Positions 44,261 to 54,586 of a stretch of DNA of 64,000 nt are shown here, piece by piece. The notes under the pieces were generated by a model, which was given only the letters and a program-made list of their open reading frames with translations, had not been told where the DNA came from and made no database searches. The stretch is from Deltaproteobacteria bacterium (GTDB lineage: Bacteria > Desulfobacterota > Binatia > UBA1149 > SPBQ01): contig JAJCZM010000020.1 in assembly GCA_029262375.1 (NCBI GenBank), positions 27,243 through 91,242 on the forward strand, given 5' to 3'. Each line of letters begins with the position of its first letter. The stretch's first letter is position 1. The position numbers were made by a program, and so were the translations under genes.

Positions 44261-44404
44261 GATACTAGATTCTACAGGCGGGCCTCCCGGTGCCTTCGCA
44301 GCCGTGCGAACGTTCCCGGCCCAGTGGTTGGCGTTTGGCCGTTCAGCCGCCGGCCCCCGAAAGGGGTCCTGCGAACGGTACACCAGACCCGGGAGGTCCA
44401 TACG

Positions 44405-45004
44405 ATGCAAGAGTCCGCCCAATCGCAACCCCGCGCGCGTCGCCGCACCCGCGCCGCGAAACCCCACTCAAGCTCCTATCTCTCTCCGCTGTTGATCGGT
44501 CGCTCGTGCGGTAGCAAGGGCGGCAAGGGCGTCTTCGCACGTTTGGATGTGCCCGATCGTTCCCTGTTGGTGGTCTGGGGTGGTCACATCCTCACGCGTG
44601 ACCAGGCCAGGGCCGGTTCCGGCGACGAGCGCCGGCTCACCGTGCAGGTCGATGACGACGCATACCTGGTTAGCACCGTCGAGGGGCCGGCCGATTGGGT
44701 CAACCATTCGTGCGAGCCGAATTCGGGGATGCGCGGGCAGATCACGCTCGTAGCCATGCGCGACATCATCGCCGGCGAGGAGATTTGTTTTGACTACGCC
44801 ATGACCGATGCGAGCGACTACGACGAGTTCGAGTGTGGCTGCGGTGGCAAGTCCTGCCGCGGACGAGTGAGTGGTACGGACTGGATGCTGCCGGAGCTGA
44901 TGCGCAGGTACGAGGGGTTTTTCTCCCCGTATGTCTCGCGACGGATCGCATCGTTCGACGGCCAGCCTCTGGTGCGGCCACGTGAGACCGGGAGATCCGT
45001 GTGA
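44405..45004 (+). CDS. SET domain protein methyltransferase-like
   Basis: A 199-residue bacterial SET protein from the ATG at 44405, with GGGAGGT as ribosome site. The core shows [18 protein letters not shown], the SAM/substrate site [10 protein letters not shown], the YAMTD strand and the post-SET zinc cluster [10 protein letters not shown]. It would methylate lysine residues on a protein; the target is unknown. Its stop overlaps the start of the GNAT/nitrilase gene by 4 bases, so the pair is coupled. The frame reaching left to 44180 lacks similarity. Confidence 0.92.
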   Translation: MQESAQSQPRARRRTRAAKPHSSSYLSPLLIGRSCGSKGGKGVFARLDVPDRSLLVVWGGHILTRDQARAGSGDERRLTVQVDDDAYLVSTVEGPADWVNHSCEPNSGMRGQITLVAMRDIIAGEEICFDYAMTDASDYDEFECGCGGKSCRGRVSGTDWMLPELMRRYEGFFSPYVSRRIASFDGQPLVRPRETGRSV

Positions 45005-46557
45005 GTATTGATCTAGAAGAATTCGAATCGAGTCTCGTTGTGCGGCCGCTCGTGGCGGAGGATTACGAACAGCTGATCGCCTTGGAGAAAAAGTGCTTCC
45101 CCGAGATGGACCCGTGGAAGCTTGAGCAGGTAGAGAGCCAGCTCTCGCACTTTCCTGAGGGGCAGATTTGTGTCGAGGTGGACGGTCAGCTCGTCGCTTC
45201 CTCTTCGTGTCTGGTCGTGGATTTCGACGATTACGACAATTGGCAGGGGTGGGAGGAGATCGCCGACGAGGGCTACATCCGCAACCACGATCCCGAAGGC
45301 GACACGATGTACGGGATCGAAATTATGGTCGATCCCGAGTTTCGGGGGTATCGCTTGTCGCGGCGACTCTATGAAGCGCGCAAGGATCTTGCCCGACGGC
45401 TCAATTTGCGGCGCATCATCATCGGTGGGCGAATCCCCGGCTATGGAAAACACGCCGACACCATGACCGCGCGAGAGTACACGGAGCAGGTGATGAACAA
45501 GCACCTGTTCGATCCAGTTCTCACGCCGCAGACCGCCAACGGTTTCGCGCTGCAGGGGTTGATTCCGAACTATCTACCGGCTGACGGCGAGTCGCGCGGG
45601 TATGCGACCTTCCTCGAATGGCGCAACTTGGACTATCGGGCCGAGCCGCACGCGCGTCTGCGGATGGTCGCGCCGGTGCGCATCTCGCTCGTGCAGTACC
45701 TGATGCAACGTATTACGTCGTTCGAGCAATTTCAGAAGCAGTGTGAGTTCTACGTAGACACCGCCGGTGACTACAAGTCAGACTTCGTCGTGCTGCCCGA
45801 ATTGTTTACGACCCAGCTGTTGTCGTTAGTCGACGACACGAGTCCGAGCGCAGCTGCGCGCAGTTTAGCCGATTTTACGCCTCAGTACCTCGAGCTGATG
45901 ACCGACCTGGCTATGAAGTACAACGTGAACGTCATTGGCGGTTCGACCTTCGCCATCGAAGACGACCATCTGTACAACATCGCGTTTCTATTCCGCCGCG
46001 ATGGTACCATCGAGAAGCAGTACAAGCTGCATATCACGCCGAACGAGCGACGTTGGTGGGGCGTGGAAGCCGGCGATCGTCTGTCGGTGTTCGACACCGA
46101 CCGCGGGCGCATTGCGATTCTTATTTGTTACGACGTCGAGTTCCCCGAACTTGCGCGAATCGCGGTTGCGCAAGGTGCGACTATTCTGTTCGTGCCATTC
46201 AACACCAACGACCGACACGGATACCTGCGAGTGCGAAGCTGCGCGCAGGCGCGAGCCATCGAGAATCAGGTCTACGTTGCGATTGCGGGTTGCGCGGGTG
46301 CGTTACCCTTCGTCGAGAACGCTGACATTCACTATTCGCAGTGTGGTGTTTTCAGTCCTTCCGACGTCGGCTTCGGGCGCGACGGGGTTGTGGCGGAGAG
46401 TACGCCGAATATCGAAACCGTGCTCACCGACGACGTCGATGTAGAGTTACTTCGCCGTAACCGCCATTCCGGAACGGTGCGTCCCTGGACCGATCGGCGC
46501 ACCGATCTCTACTCGGTCACCTATCGCAACGCCGATGGCGAACCCAAGTCCGCCTGA
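45001..46557 (+). CDS. GNAT-carbon-nitrogen hydrolase fusion
   Basis: A 518-residue two-domain protein beginning with GTG. Residues 1-210 are a GNAT acetyltransferase ([23 protein letters not shown] as acetyl-CoA site). Residues 230-510 are a nitrilase-type domain with the catalytic triad Glu (VVLPELF), Lys ([14 protein letters not shown]) and Cys ([14 protein letters not shown]). This fusion is known (B. subtilis YhcX type) and its reaction is unsettled. It could acetylate an amine and then cleave an amide. It is coupled to the SET gene and lies five bases upstream of an MFS gene. Confidence 0.93.
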   Translation: MSIDLEEFESSLVVRPLVAEDYEQLIALEKKCFPEMDPWKLEQVESQLSHFPEGQICVEVDGQLVASSSCLVVDFDDYDNWQGWEEIADEGYIRNHDPEGDTMYGIEIMVDPEFRGYRLSRRLYEARKDLARRLNLRRIIIGGRIPGYGKHADTMTAREYTEQVMNKHLFDPVLTPQTANGFALQGLIPNYLPADGESRGYATFLEWRNLDYRAEPHARLRMVAPVRISLVQYLMQRITSFEQFQKQCEFYVDTAGDYKSDFVVLPELFTTQLLSLVDDTSPSAAARSLADFTPQYLELMTDLAMKYNVNVIGGSTFAIEDDHLYNIAFLFRRDGTIEKQYKLHITPNERRWWGVEAGDRLSVFDTDRGRIAILICYDVEFPELARIAVAQGATILFVPFNTNDRHGYLRVRSCAQARAIENQVYVAIAGCAGALPFVENADIHYSQCGVFSPSDVGFGRDGVVAESTPNIETVLTDDVDVELLRRNRHSGTVRPWTDRRTDLYSVTYRNADGEPKSA

Positions 46558-46562
46558 GTAGC

Positions 46563-47780
46563 GTGAGTCGACCGCACGTCGACCCGCGCCGTCGTAGACT
46601 GGCCCTGGCGCTACTGTACCTGAGCGAAGGCGCGCCGATCGGGTACCTGTGGTGGGCCTTGCCCACCAAGCTGCGCGCCGCCGGCGTGCCGGTCGAAGAA
46701 GTCGCGGCGCTCTCTTCGCTTCTGACGCTGCCGTGGGCGTTCAAGTTTCTTTGGGCGCCGCTGGTGGATGTGTTTCGTTCGCCGCGCCATGGAGTGAAAC
46801 CGTGGATCGTCGTCATGCAGCTTGCGATGGCTGCGAGCATCGCTCCGATGGCGTTTCTGGATTTGCAAGTCGACTACGATCTGATCGTCGTCATCCTCAT
46901 GGCGCACGCGCTGTTCGCTTCAACCCAGGACGCGGCCATCGATGCACTCGCCGTACGCAGCATCCCGTCGTCCGAACGGGCGCTGGCCACCGGTTGGATG
47001 CAGGCGGGTATGCTCGCCGGGCGCGCGGTGTTCGGCGGTGCGGCGCTAACGATGGAGAGCATCATAGGGGTGGGCGGTGTCGTGGCGCTGCTCGCCTCCA
47101 CGATCTTGCTGACTTCGGCGGTCGTGTTGACGCTCGACGATCGCGTGCCTGCCACCGGTGAGACCGCCGTGGCGGCGATCCGGCGTGTCGCTGCGCGACT
47201 GCGTGCGGTATTCGGTTCGGCGACGACGTGGCTGGGAATCGTCTTCGTTGTCTTTGCCGGCGCCGCCATGGAGGGCGCCGGTGCACTCGCCGGACCGTTG
47301 ATGATCGATTCGGGGCTTTCACAAGTCGCAGTCGGCCGATTCTTCGCGCTTCCGGCCGTCGCGGCGATGGCTATCGGCGCACTGGCCGGTGGGCGATGGG
47401 TCGATGCACGCGAGCGCAGCAGCGCCGTAGTCGGTGCGCTGGTATCGGTTGCCGTCTCGGTACTGACCGCGGCCGCCGTGGTCTCCGCGCAGTGGCCCGC
47501 CATGATTTTGGTGGCGCTCACGTGTGTGTACCTGACGTTCGGCGTCCTGACCGCTGCGCTCTACGCGTTGATGATGGATCTGACCGACCCCGCGCTGGGC
47601 GGGACGCAGTTCAGCACGTACATGGCTGCGGTCAATCTTTGCTACGTATGGTCGGCGTGGGCCGCCGGGCAACTGGCGGGCGCATACGGCTACGCGCCGG
47701 CATTGGCCGCGATGGTTGCGGTGTCGTTCTTGTCGTTGCCCGTATTGCGGGCGTTGCGTGGTGCTAGCGCGTCCTCGTGA
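46563..47780 (+). CDS. AmpG-like MFS transporter
   Basis: A 405-residue membrane protein with twelve helices, starting with GTG at 46563, five bases after the nitrilase stop. The family motif LYLSEGAPIGYLWWALP and LPWAFKFLWAPLVDVFRSPR is that of AmpG/PAT-type transporters, which carry muropeptides or acetyl-CoA. The tight spacing places it in one operon with the SET and GNAT/nitrilase genes, so it may move their substrate or product. That link is inference. Confidence 0.9.
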   Translation: MSRPHVDPRRRRLALALLYLSEGAPIGYLWWALPTKLRAAGVPVEEVAALSSLLTLPWAFKFLWAPLVDVFRSPRHGVKPWIVVMQLAMAASIAPMAFLDLQVDYDLIVVILMAHALFASTQDAAIDALAVRSIPSSERALATGWMQAGMLAGRAVFGGAALTMESIIGVGGVVALLASTILLTSAVVLTLDDRVPATGETAVAAIRRVAARLRAVFGSATTWLGIVFVVFAGAAMEGAGALAGPLMIDSGLSQVAVGRFFALPAVAAMAIGALAGGRWVDARERSSAVVGALVSVAVSVLTAAAVVSAQWPAMILVALTCVYLTFGVLTAALYALMMDLTDPALGGTQFSTYMAAVNLCYVWSAWAAGQLAGAYGYAPALAAMVAVSFLSLPVLRALRGASASS

Positions 47781-47895
47781 GGGTGTCGTCACGGAATGCA
47801 TGCACATGAGACGTGTGCCACTGCGCCGTGCCATCTGGCGTTAAGCGCGGCGCTGAGTGACGATATCGGCGCTCGCTCACCTGGGGAAGGAAACC

Positions 47896-49506
47896 ATGCT
47901 TACGAGACGCCACGGATATGCCGCAGTGCTCGCCGTCGTAGCCCTATTCATACTTGAGTTGTGTTCTGTTGTATCGCCCGCGGCGGCCGACCTCGTCGAT
48001 GTAGACCACGCCGACGATATCTGCGCGCCATCGGACGATCCATGCGTGATCACGGAACGCGTTGTTCCCATCGAATTCGCCTTGCTCGATTTCGGAACCC
48101 GGACGGTTCTCGTCCAAGGCGATGGACTTCTCGACATTGGTACCATGGCCGTTGAAATGAGAGCCGGAGATGTCGGATTCTCGACCGGCAGCGCACCCGC
48201 TGTCCGTTTAGGGCGAGGTCCCTCTGACCCTGAACTGTTCAACGGCGGATACTTGAACATTCTCGCCCGTGGAACGTGCAGTGACGATCCGGCGGTACTG
48301 TGTACCAAGGGAACCCAGTGCGGCTCCGGCGTTTGCGATGCTACCAGTGGTGACGTCGATCTGGGAGGCATGGTCGATGGCGATTCGTCAGGTCTGTCCA
48401 GTGAGATTAGCGTATTCGCCGCCGGTGACGTTGCGATTTCACAACCGATACATGTGAGCACGAACGACCCCGAGTCCGACGGCGGTGTCATCGTCGTCCT
48501 GGCACAAGGAAACGTCGAGAGCACGGCTCGCCTGATCGCGCGCGGCGGCCGCGATGGCCAAGGGGGCGAGATCGAACTAACGGCCGGCGGTGACCTGCTG
48601 GTTTCGGGCGTTCTCAACGCGAACGGCGGTGACTTCGACGGTGGCTTCGTCTGCCTCGAAGCCGCAGGCGACATCACCTTGGCCGCCGTAATCCACGCGA
48701 GCTCGACGGCGGGAGAGGGCTTTGGTGGCGAGGTTCGCGTATACGCCGAAGGCGATCTCTCTGTCGCGCCGCGTACCAAGATTCGGGCGCAAGGGCATCG
48801 GCAGAGAGAAGGGTTCGGTGGGGATGGCGGGCTCGTAGAGATGCGCGCCATAGGCGCCATCGCGGTGTCGGCGAAAACCCTCATCGACGTACGCCCAGCT
48901 GCACCCGACGGCTTCGCTGGAGACGTAGATATTGACGCCGACGGCCGCGTGAACGTCGCAGCCAAGATTCGCGCCGACTCGCGTGGGCGATTGGGTGGCG
49001 GCGGCGTCATCGTGATCGAATCTCGCAATGCGGATACGGTCGTCACGCGTGACGCGAGACTTTCGGTGAAAGGCCATCTGTCTGGGGCCGGCGATATCGA
49101 CATCTTTGCGAATACCAGTCTGACGTTGGACGGCACACTGAACGTCACCGGCCGCTCAGGCGGTTTAGGAGGAAGGGTCCTCGGCGTCGCGGATCGTCTG
49201 AACTACCTCGGAAAGATCCGCGGCGGCGGTCAAGACTTCGATGGGATCAACGGCTGCGTCGATTTCGCCGCATGCGATGTGACCGTTGAGAATGGCTCGG
49301 ACATTCGGCTACGCGGAGAGTTCGACGAAGCGACGTTCGACTGCCGCGAGCAATGTACCATCGAGGCCGGCGCGCGCGTACGGCTACAAGATTCGGGGAG
49401 CGTCGTCGTACGTCGTCGACCGGACGGGCCGCCTGCAATCATCGAAGGCAATGTTCGCCCGGCTGTACAGATCGTCGATTCGTATCGCGCGCCCTGCGTT
49501 CCCTAG
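47896..49506 (+). CDS. Secreted beta-helix-like protein, unknown function
   Basis: A 536-residue exported protein from the ATG at 47896, with GGGGAAGG as ribosome site. The signal peptide ends near SPAAADL. The rest is built of short, regularly repeated strands rich in G, D, V and A (GGEIELTAGGDLLVSG, GGEVRVYAEGDLSVAP, GDVDIDADGRVNVAAK), spaced about 35-40 residues apart, as in filamentous-haemagglutinin-like or right-handed beta-helix proteins. A cysteine-bearing loop (CSDDPAVLCTKGTQCGSGVC) lies near residue 140. Location is the surface or outside. A catalytic site is not evident. Confidence 0.75.
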   Translation: MLTRRHGYAAVLAVVALFILELCSVVSPAAADLVDVDHADDICAPSDDPCVITERVVPIEFALLDFGTRTVLVQGDGLLDIGTMAVEMRAGDVGFSTGSAPAVRLGRGPSDPELFNGGYLNILARGTCSDDPAVLCTKGTQCGSGVCDATSGDVDLGGMVDGDSSGLSSEISVFAAGDVAISQPIHVSTNDPESDGGVIVVLAQGNVESTARLIARGGRDGQGGEIELTAGGDLLVSGVLNANGGDFDGGFVCLEAAGDITLAAVIHASSTAGEGFGGEVRVYAEGDLSVAPRTKIRAQGHRQREGFGGDGGLVEMRAIGAIAVSAKTLIDVRPAAPDGFAGDVDIDADGRVNVAAKIRADSRGRLGGGGVIVIESRNADTVVTRDARLSVKGHLSGAGDIDIFANTSLTLDGTLNVTGRSGGLGGRVLGVADRLNYLGKIRGGGQDFDGINGCVDFAACDVTVENGSDIRLRGEFDEATFDCREQCTIEAGARVRLQDSGSVVVRRRPDGPPAIIEGNVRPAVQIVDSYRAPCVP

Positions 49507-49514
49507 TCCGAGCC

Positions 49515-50777
49515 CTACTTGAAGCGATAGCGAATGGGCAAATGCTTCAGTCCCACGACGAAACTGGCCTTGATCCACTCGGGCTCGCCTGCGAGTTCGA
49601 GGTGATCCACGCGCTGGACGATCGCGTCGATGAGCGCGCGCTGTGACCGGCGTGCGAGATGTGCACCGAGGCAGAAGTGCTCGCCGTGGCCGAATCCGAT
49701 GTGTGGGTTGGGGGCGCGGTCTACGCGAAACTCGAACGGCGCATCGAATACCGTCTCATCTCTGTTGCCCGATGCGTAGAAGAGAATGAGTTCGTCGCCC
49801 TCTGCGATGTTCTGACCGGAGACGACGGTATCTCTCGCGGCCGTGCGCTTCATGTAGTTGACGGGGGACGTCCAGCGAACGATCTCTTCGACGGCCGATG
49901 CCGATAGCTCCGGGTTTCTACGTAGCTTCTCTAACTCGTGCGGATGAGTGGCGAGCTGATGAAGGCCACCGGCCAGGGCGTTTTTCGTCGTGTCGTGCCC
50001 CGCGGTGAACGTGATGAGAAAGTAGCCGAGCGTCTCCATCGGTCCCATCGGTTCGCCGTCGACGACACCGTTCGCGAGCAGTGTCGCGAGGTCGTCGCGA
50101 GGGTTGCTGCGGCGGTCAGCGATGATCGGCTCGAACAGTTGATAGAGTTCCATCCCCAACTGCATGACCGCGGCGTTGCGTGCCTCTCTGTGTGTCTCGG
50201 TCACGCGGCCGGCAAGGCCGATCTCTTCGTCTTCCGGCGCGAACAGTTGGTTGGTGAGTTCGAGGATGCGAGGTTCCTGCTCGCGCGGAACTCCGAGAAT
50301 GGTCGAGAGGACGCGCAGCGGGTGCGCCACGGCAACCTTCATGGCGAAATCGCATTCACCTTCTCCGGTCGTCCCCGCGAGGTCGTCCAGTAACTGCTTG
50401 GCGCTTTCTTCGACGATCGGGTCGATGTGTTTCATCTGACCGGGCTTGAAGAAGGGGCTCGCGACTTTACGAAAACTGCTATGCTGAGGAGGATCCATTT
50501 CGATGATCGTCCGCATGGCACCGACGCCTTGCTCGCGATCGATGACGTCTTCCTTGCGCTGCATTGTGATGCCCGGGAACGACAGGAAGTTCTCGGGCTC
50601 ACGAGAGATCCGGCAGATGTCCTCATGTTTAGTGACGGCCCAGAAGGGCGGATAGTCAGCCGACTCGCAACGATGAATCGGCGACTGGGCTCGTAGCTTC
50701 GTCCAAGTCTCGTGGGGTGGTCCGTTCTCGGCGTAGGCACCTGGGTCAATAAGATCGGTGCCATCGGTAATCGACAT
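49515..50777 (-). CDS. Cytochrome P450
   Basis: A 420-residue soluble P450. The I-helix oxygen motif is TAGHDTT, the K-helix ExxR is EEIVR, and the heme loop is FGHGEHFCLGAHLARR with the cysteine ligand. DPPQHSSFRK near residue 100 is the typical B-C region of the CYP/bacterial class. It needs ferredoxin partners that are not adjacent. I chose the ATG at 50777 (MSITDGTD). The substrate is unknown; sterol, fatty acid or terpenoid types are possible. Confidence 0.95.
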   Translation of the reverse strand: MSITDGTDLIDPGAYAENGPPHETWTKLRAQSPIHRCESADYPPFWAVTKHEDICRISREPENFLSFPGITMQRKEDVIDREQGVGAMRTIIEMDPPQHSSFRKVASPFFKPGQMKHIDPIVEESAKQLLDDLAGTTGEGECDFAMKVAVAHPLRVLSTILGVPREQEPRILELTNQLFAPEDEEIGLAGRVTETHREARNAAVMQLGMELYQLFEPIIADRRSNPRDDLATLLANGVVDGEPMGPMETLGYFLITFTAGHDTTKNALAGGLHQLATHPHELEKLRRNPELSASAVEEIVRWTSPVNYMKRTAARDTVVSGQNIAEGDELILFYASGNRDETVFDAPFEFRVDRAPNPHIGFGHGEHFCLGAHLARRSQRALIDAIVQRVDHLELAGEPEWIKASFVVGLKHLPIRYRFK

Positions 50778-50992
50778 TGTATTGTCTCCTGAACTCACGC
50801 GTTGGGCGTGCGCAGCCGGCTGCTGCCGTTCGCCTCGTCGTCAAAAAGTATCCAGATCCGTCAAAGGAATAAAGTTGAGCGTGCGTAGCGATGGGACGGT
50901 TCCGTACGTGCGTAGTGCGTGCAGCCACACGTTCACGCGTCGCTGCGGGGAGTCTTCGTGTAAAGCCTCCGCGTGCAAGGCTCCGTCGTCAC

Positions 50993-51583
50993 TCAGAGCG
51001 GGTTGTCGCCGTAGCGAGTCTGCCACTCCTGCTTGATACGGTTGATGACGGTCGGGTAGATGATCGTGCGCCGGAACGGGTCGATCACGCGCATGTACGT
51101 GCTGGTCCATGGACTGATCGGTTTCACATAGATGGCCCAGTACAGGCGATAGCCCGTCATGGTCTCTCGCAGTGCCAGCGACGAGAACGCATGTACGGTG
51201 GCGTTACGTACTTCGCTGAGCGCCTCGTGTTCGAACACATACACCGACGTGAAGAGTTGATCGGGAGTGCCGGGCGTAACCTTGGAGCGCGCCCGATCCT
51301 CGTCGGTCAGTCGATGGCAGTACAGTTCCTCATCCCAGCGGTTTGCCTGAGCGTCCCAGCCGAACATGCGTCCGACCACCCGCCGGATGGCGAACAGCCT
51401 GCGTACGGCCGCGTTGGCGGTGGTGGTGATTTGCGGTGTGAAGCAAAAGAGCGCGTCGGTGATCGTCCGGTCGGGGCCGCCGCCTTCGAGTTCCGCCAGC
51501 CAGACGTCGTGCAATTCGACATCGGCGAGGAGCGAGTGCGCGCGAAGGTCGAGTTGATGGTATTCACGCGGATCTGCTAGCAC
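50993..51583 (-). CDS. DUF2867 family protein
   Basis: A 196-residue protein starting GTG at 51583. YRLYWAIYVKPISPWTSTYM and VIDPFRRTIIYPTVINRI at the C-terminus are typical of DUF2867, often fused to SDRs. The codons just before the GTG read RFRVPD, which looks like the family N-terminus, but a TAG 10 codons before the GTG and no ATG/GTG/TTG between make the exact start unclear. The function is unknown. It is not an obvious partner of the neighbouring P450. Confidence 0.88.
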   Translation of the reverse strand: MLADPREYHQLDLRAHSLLADVELHDVWLAELEGGGPDRTITDALFCFTPQITTTANAAVRRLFAIRRVVGRMFGWDAQANRWDEELYCHRLTDEDRARSKVTPGTPDQLFTSVYVFEHEALSEVRNATVHAFSSLALRETMTGYRLYWAIYVKPISPWTSTYMRVIDPFRRTIIYPTVINRIKQEWQTRYGDNPL

Positions 51584-51710
51584 GTCGGGGACTCGGAATC
51601 GTCGCGAGTTGCACTAGTGCAGGAACGGCCGAGAAGAGGGAAGGGGGGAGCGGAACGAAGAACGGGAAGGCCTCGCAGCGGTCGGCGGTTTTCCCCCTAC
51701 CTCGGGCTGT

Positions 51711-54218
51711 TTACTGGATTCGCAAATACACTGCTCCGTACTGCGGTACCGTGATCAGGTCGAGCGGTTGCCCGGCTGACAATTGGTAGCTGCGAGTCGG
51801 TGTCTTCGTGAACGTCCATAGCTCGTCTTGAAAGGCGATCCATTGTGGGGCGGTATACATTGCATCGATGTCGCCGAACTGAGCAGGCGGCGACTGTTTC
51901 GCGCGGAACTGCTCGGTAGCTGTCGTACCGGGACCGAACACGAACTCTTCGACCTGGTAGTTCCCGCAGGGAACAGACGCGAGACCAATACCGACGTCGA
52001 GCGCCGTTCCCGAATCGATCGTCGCCTGTCGCAGATCTTTCGCAACGAAGCCATCGAGTACCGAGTCGTGCTGCGTCTGCGAGAATGCCGGGCACTGGAT
52101 TGATAGTTCCGCGTCACGGTCCGCCGCGCCCTCTACGATAGCGAGCTTCGTCGCTGTGCATTGCTTCTGCGCCGGCAAACTACCCGCGCCGGTACAGCCG
52201 CAGCCGATGACCAGTTCGATGTCTTCGTGACCACCGAGCCGGAAGGTCCGCGAGAAGTGCATGCCGGCATCCGAATCGAATTGACTCAGAAGAATGTGAA
52301 CGACGTCGGAATCATCACGAGTCGCGATCCAACCGAAGCTGCGGTCGGTTGCCAGTTCCATGTCGCTGCCGAGCAACTGCCCCTGCATCTGTGCCGCCGC
52401 CCAAAACACGCCGGCTTCGGGCTTGGGTAGCCCGTGTGTCGTGACGGTTCCGGGGCCGGTCTCGTAAAAGTCATCGGGGGCCCAATCCGGGCGTTCGAAT
52501 AGCTCGAACACCTTTTGGGTGACATCAGCTCCGGCCGCAACGAGACCGGCAAGTGTGTAGCCGGCGAAGCCGGCGCCGCGATGGTCACAGTTGGCACTTG
52601 GCGCCAATCCGCCGATAGGTGCCGAGATGTCGTCCGGCTCGATTTCGCAAAACTGCTGGCCAAGCTTCGATTGCCATTCGTTGATGTCGATTCGCGTATT
52701 GGTCCAGCCACTCGGTATCCAACCACGAACGCGCCCGATGTCGTCGCGGGAAAACGGCTCGCCGGGGTCGTCGACGTACATATGGTAGGAAACGAAGTCC
52801 AGTTCACCGCCGTTGGCATCTACGTGATCGAGAAGAATGGGGACGATCGGCGCGACGCCGGGCACACCTTGCATCGTGCCGTTCACGCCGGCAGCGGCCG
52901 GGCCACCGATTTGGATGTCGCTCGCAATCAAGCTCAGTGCCGGGTCCGCCGCGATCGTGTCTTCGAGTGCTACACGGATCTGCTCGAACATTTCCAGGAA
53001 CTGGTCTTCGGCGGAAGCTGGATTGGCCGGGTCGGCGCGGAAAGAGCCGGTCAGGTCCGGTTCGTTCCAAATCTCGAAGTCACGCACTCCGAGCGCGGCG
53101 TAGTGTTTGATGACGCAGGCCCAGTGATCGGTAAAAGCCTGTGTGTAGGCTGATGGCGGGAACAGTGAGTAGCCCCCTACATCGCCCACGCCCGCGTTGT
53201 TGCATGTGCAGCCCAGTTGGCCCGGCTTCATCATATTAGCGCACGCGACCGGATCGCAGTCGGACGACAGAAAAGCAGGCATGCCGGACATCCTTAACAT
53301 GATCCGGTCTCCCTTCGCGGCGAGGCCGGCGACCGCGATATCGAGATCAGGGACATTCTCGAGTCCCTGTTCAACGCCCAAGAACTCGCAGGTGGCCGGG
53401 TTGAACTTTCCGAACGGCCAGCGATGGTGCCGGAACTCGACGCGAACATCGCGAGAACTACCCAGCTCGGCCGGCGAGCCGAACGTCCGGTCTATGATAT
53501 CCAGCCGATCTCCGACGACGAGCTCTTGTTGACTAAAGCAGAAACCGCGAAGCGGATTCGGGTCGCGAAACGGTGTACTGACCGCGAGATCAAGATTGAG
53601 CGTACGATTCGTTCCCGTCGGTGCGGGAAAGCCCGGGTTACCGAGGCACAGGTTCTCGTCGCCCTCACACTTGATCCTCTGAGCGTCATTGCTGGTGCAC
53701 TGACTGAACTGGGCGACGTAGCAGGCGCCGGCGCTGTCGGTAACTTGGACGGTGAGCGGTAGCGCGAGCGGCGCAGGGATCAGATCGATGATGCCTTCTT
53801 TGCCCTTGAGCTGGAACTGGTTCTCTTTGCTCTTGATCGTATGGATCCCAACGATTGGAGAAGGATCATCACGATCTTTGTATCTCCATATGCGAACCGG
53901 GTTTCCCGAACTTCGCCATGCTGCTGCCGACGCGGCATCGTAATCGATACTGGCAGAGAGCGTGTTGTTATCCGCGAACTCTATTGTCGTCGCGCCCACC
54001 GTCGGATCCGCGATGAGAAACGCAACCGACTTATCTTTGGCCTTCCAAGTGAGTTTGCTCTTGTTGTTTCCCGCGGCCGGCTTGATCGTGAGCTTGCCGC
54101 CGTCGATGGGGGTGCACTGCGAGAGCGCCGCGGCCGGCGCACCTGCGCTGAATAGGATCAGCGTTAGCCACACAGCTGTGTATAGACGCGGAGAAGGGTG
54201 GATGTCAGTCGGTAGCAT
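51711..54218 (-). CDS. Secreted GH39-like glycoside hydrolase
   Basis: An 835-residue exported protein. The signal peptide (TAVWLTLILFSAGAPAAALS) is followed by a beta-rich domain of about 150 residues (KLTIKPAAGNNKSKL...YKDRDDPSPIVG). The TIM-barrel catalytic domain carries the acid/base Glu in FEIWNEPDLTG and a nucleophile Glu in RIDINEWQS, as in family GH39. The C-terminal part has disulfide-type cysteines and beta segments. It should act on beta-linked sugar polymers or glycosides outside the cell. The N-terminal beta domain resembles the C-terminal domain of the penicillin-acylase gene at 534-4454. Confidence 0.85.
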   Translation of the reverse strand: MLPTDIHPSPRLYTAVWLTLILFSAGAPAAALSQCTPIDGGKLTIKPAAGNNKSKLTWKAKDKSVAFLIADPTVGATTIEFADNNTLSASIDYDAASAAAWRSSGNPVRIWRYKDRDDPSPIVGIHTIKSKENQFQLKGKEGIIDLIPAPLALPLTVQVTDSAGACYVAQFSQCTSNDAQRIKCEGDENLCLGNPGFPAPTGTNRTLNLDLAVSTPFRDPNPLRGFCFSQQELVVGDRLDIIDRTFGSPAELGSSRDVRVEFRHHRWPFGKFNPATCEFLGVEQGLENVPDLDIAVAGLAAKGDRIMLRMSGMPAFLSSDCDPVACANMMKPGQLGCTCNNAGVGDVGGYSLFPPSAYTQAFTDHWACVIKHYAALGVRDFEIWNEPDLTGSFRADPANPASAEDQFLEMFEQIRVALEDTIAADPALSLIASDIQIGGPAAAGVNGTMQGVPGVAPIVPILLDHVDANGGELDFVSYHMYVDDPGEPFSRDDIGRVRGWIPSGWTNTRIDINEWQSKLGQQFCEIEPDDISAPIGGLAPSANCDHRGAGFAGYTLAGLVAAGADVTQKVFELFERPDWAPDDFYETGPGTVTTHGLPKPEAGVFWAAAQMQGQLLGSDMELATDRSFGWIATRDDSDVVHILLSQFDSDAGMHFSRTFRLGGHEDIELVIGCGCTGAGSLPAQKQCTATKLAIVEGAADRDAELSIQCPAFSQTQHDSVLDGFVAKDLRQATIDSGTALDVGIGLASVPCGNYQVEEFVFGPGTTATEQFRAKQSPPAQFGDIDAMYTAPQWIAFQDELWTFTKTPTRSYQLSAGQPLDLITVPQYGAVYLRIQ

Positions 54219-54586
54219 TGCGAACCTCTGGTGGTGTAGGTGGTGATGGAGTTCGCTGCGGACTACTGCAATCCATCGATCGATTCGAAACTATGCGAAC
54301 ACGTCCTAGCTAATGTCAAGGACATTTTCCGGCGCTTTCGCCACTGCAGCGTGGAAGTGCGCAACAGCTTGCGTGCTGCGAGATCTGACGCGCGCAAGCC
54401 TCTTCATGCGACATCGTCGTTCGCGAAGCATCGCGCGTCGAGGTCTCCTCGAAGTTCCTGCTTTGTCTGCCTTTCTCGGGCGCCCACTCGCGGCGCGCGC
54501 ACACGAGGCCGATGGCATGTGTGTTGCTCTGTTGGGAATACAGCCGCTGGTCCCACGAGCGACGGCATGACGGAGGAACCGAAATC
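54219..54586. other. Divergent intergenic region without a gene
   Basis: This 368-base gap separates the GH39-like gene from a secreted protein gene on the opposite strand. Apart from an AACGGAGG-type ribosome site (CGGAGGAA) just before 54587, I saw no repeat, hairpin or short gene with any support. It should hold both promoters. Confidence 0.45.

Larger units (their letters stand above)
44088..44404. other. Divergent gap with hairpin and possible small gene
   Basis: This 317-base gap lies between the nitroreductase and SET genes. It holds the strong hairpin at 44125-44152 and a minus-strand frame described separately. The region just before 44405 has GGGAGGT, the ribosome site of the SET gene. 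No other gene-like frame was found. Confidence 0.45.
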
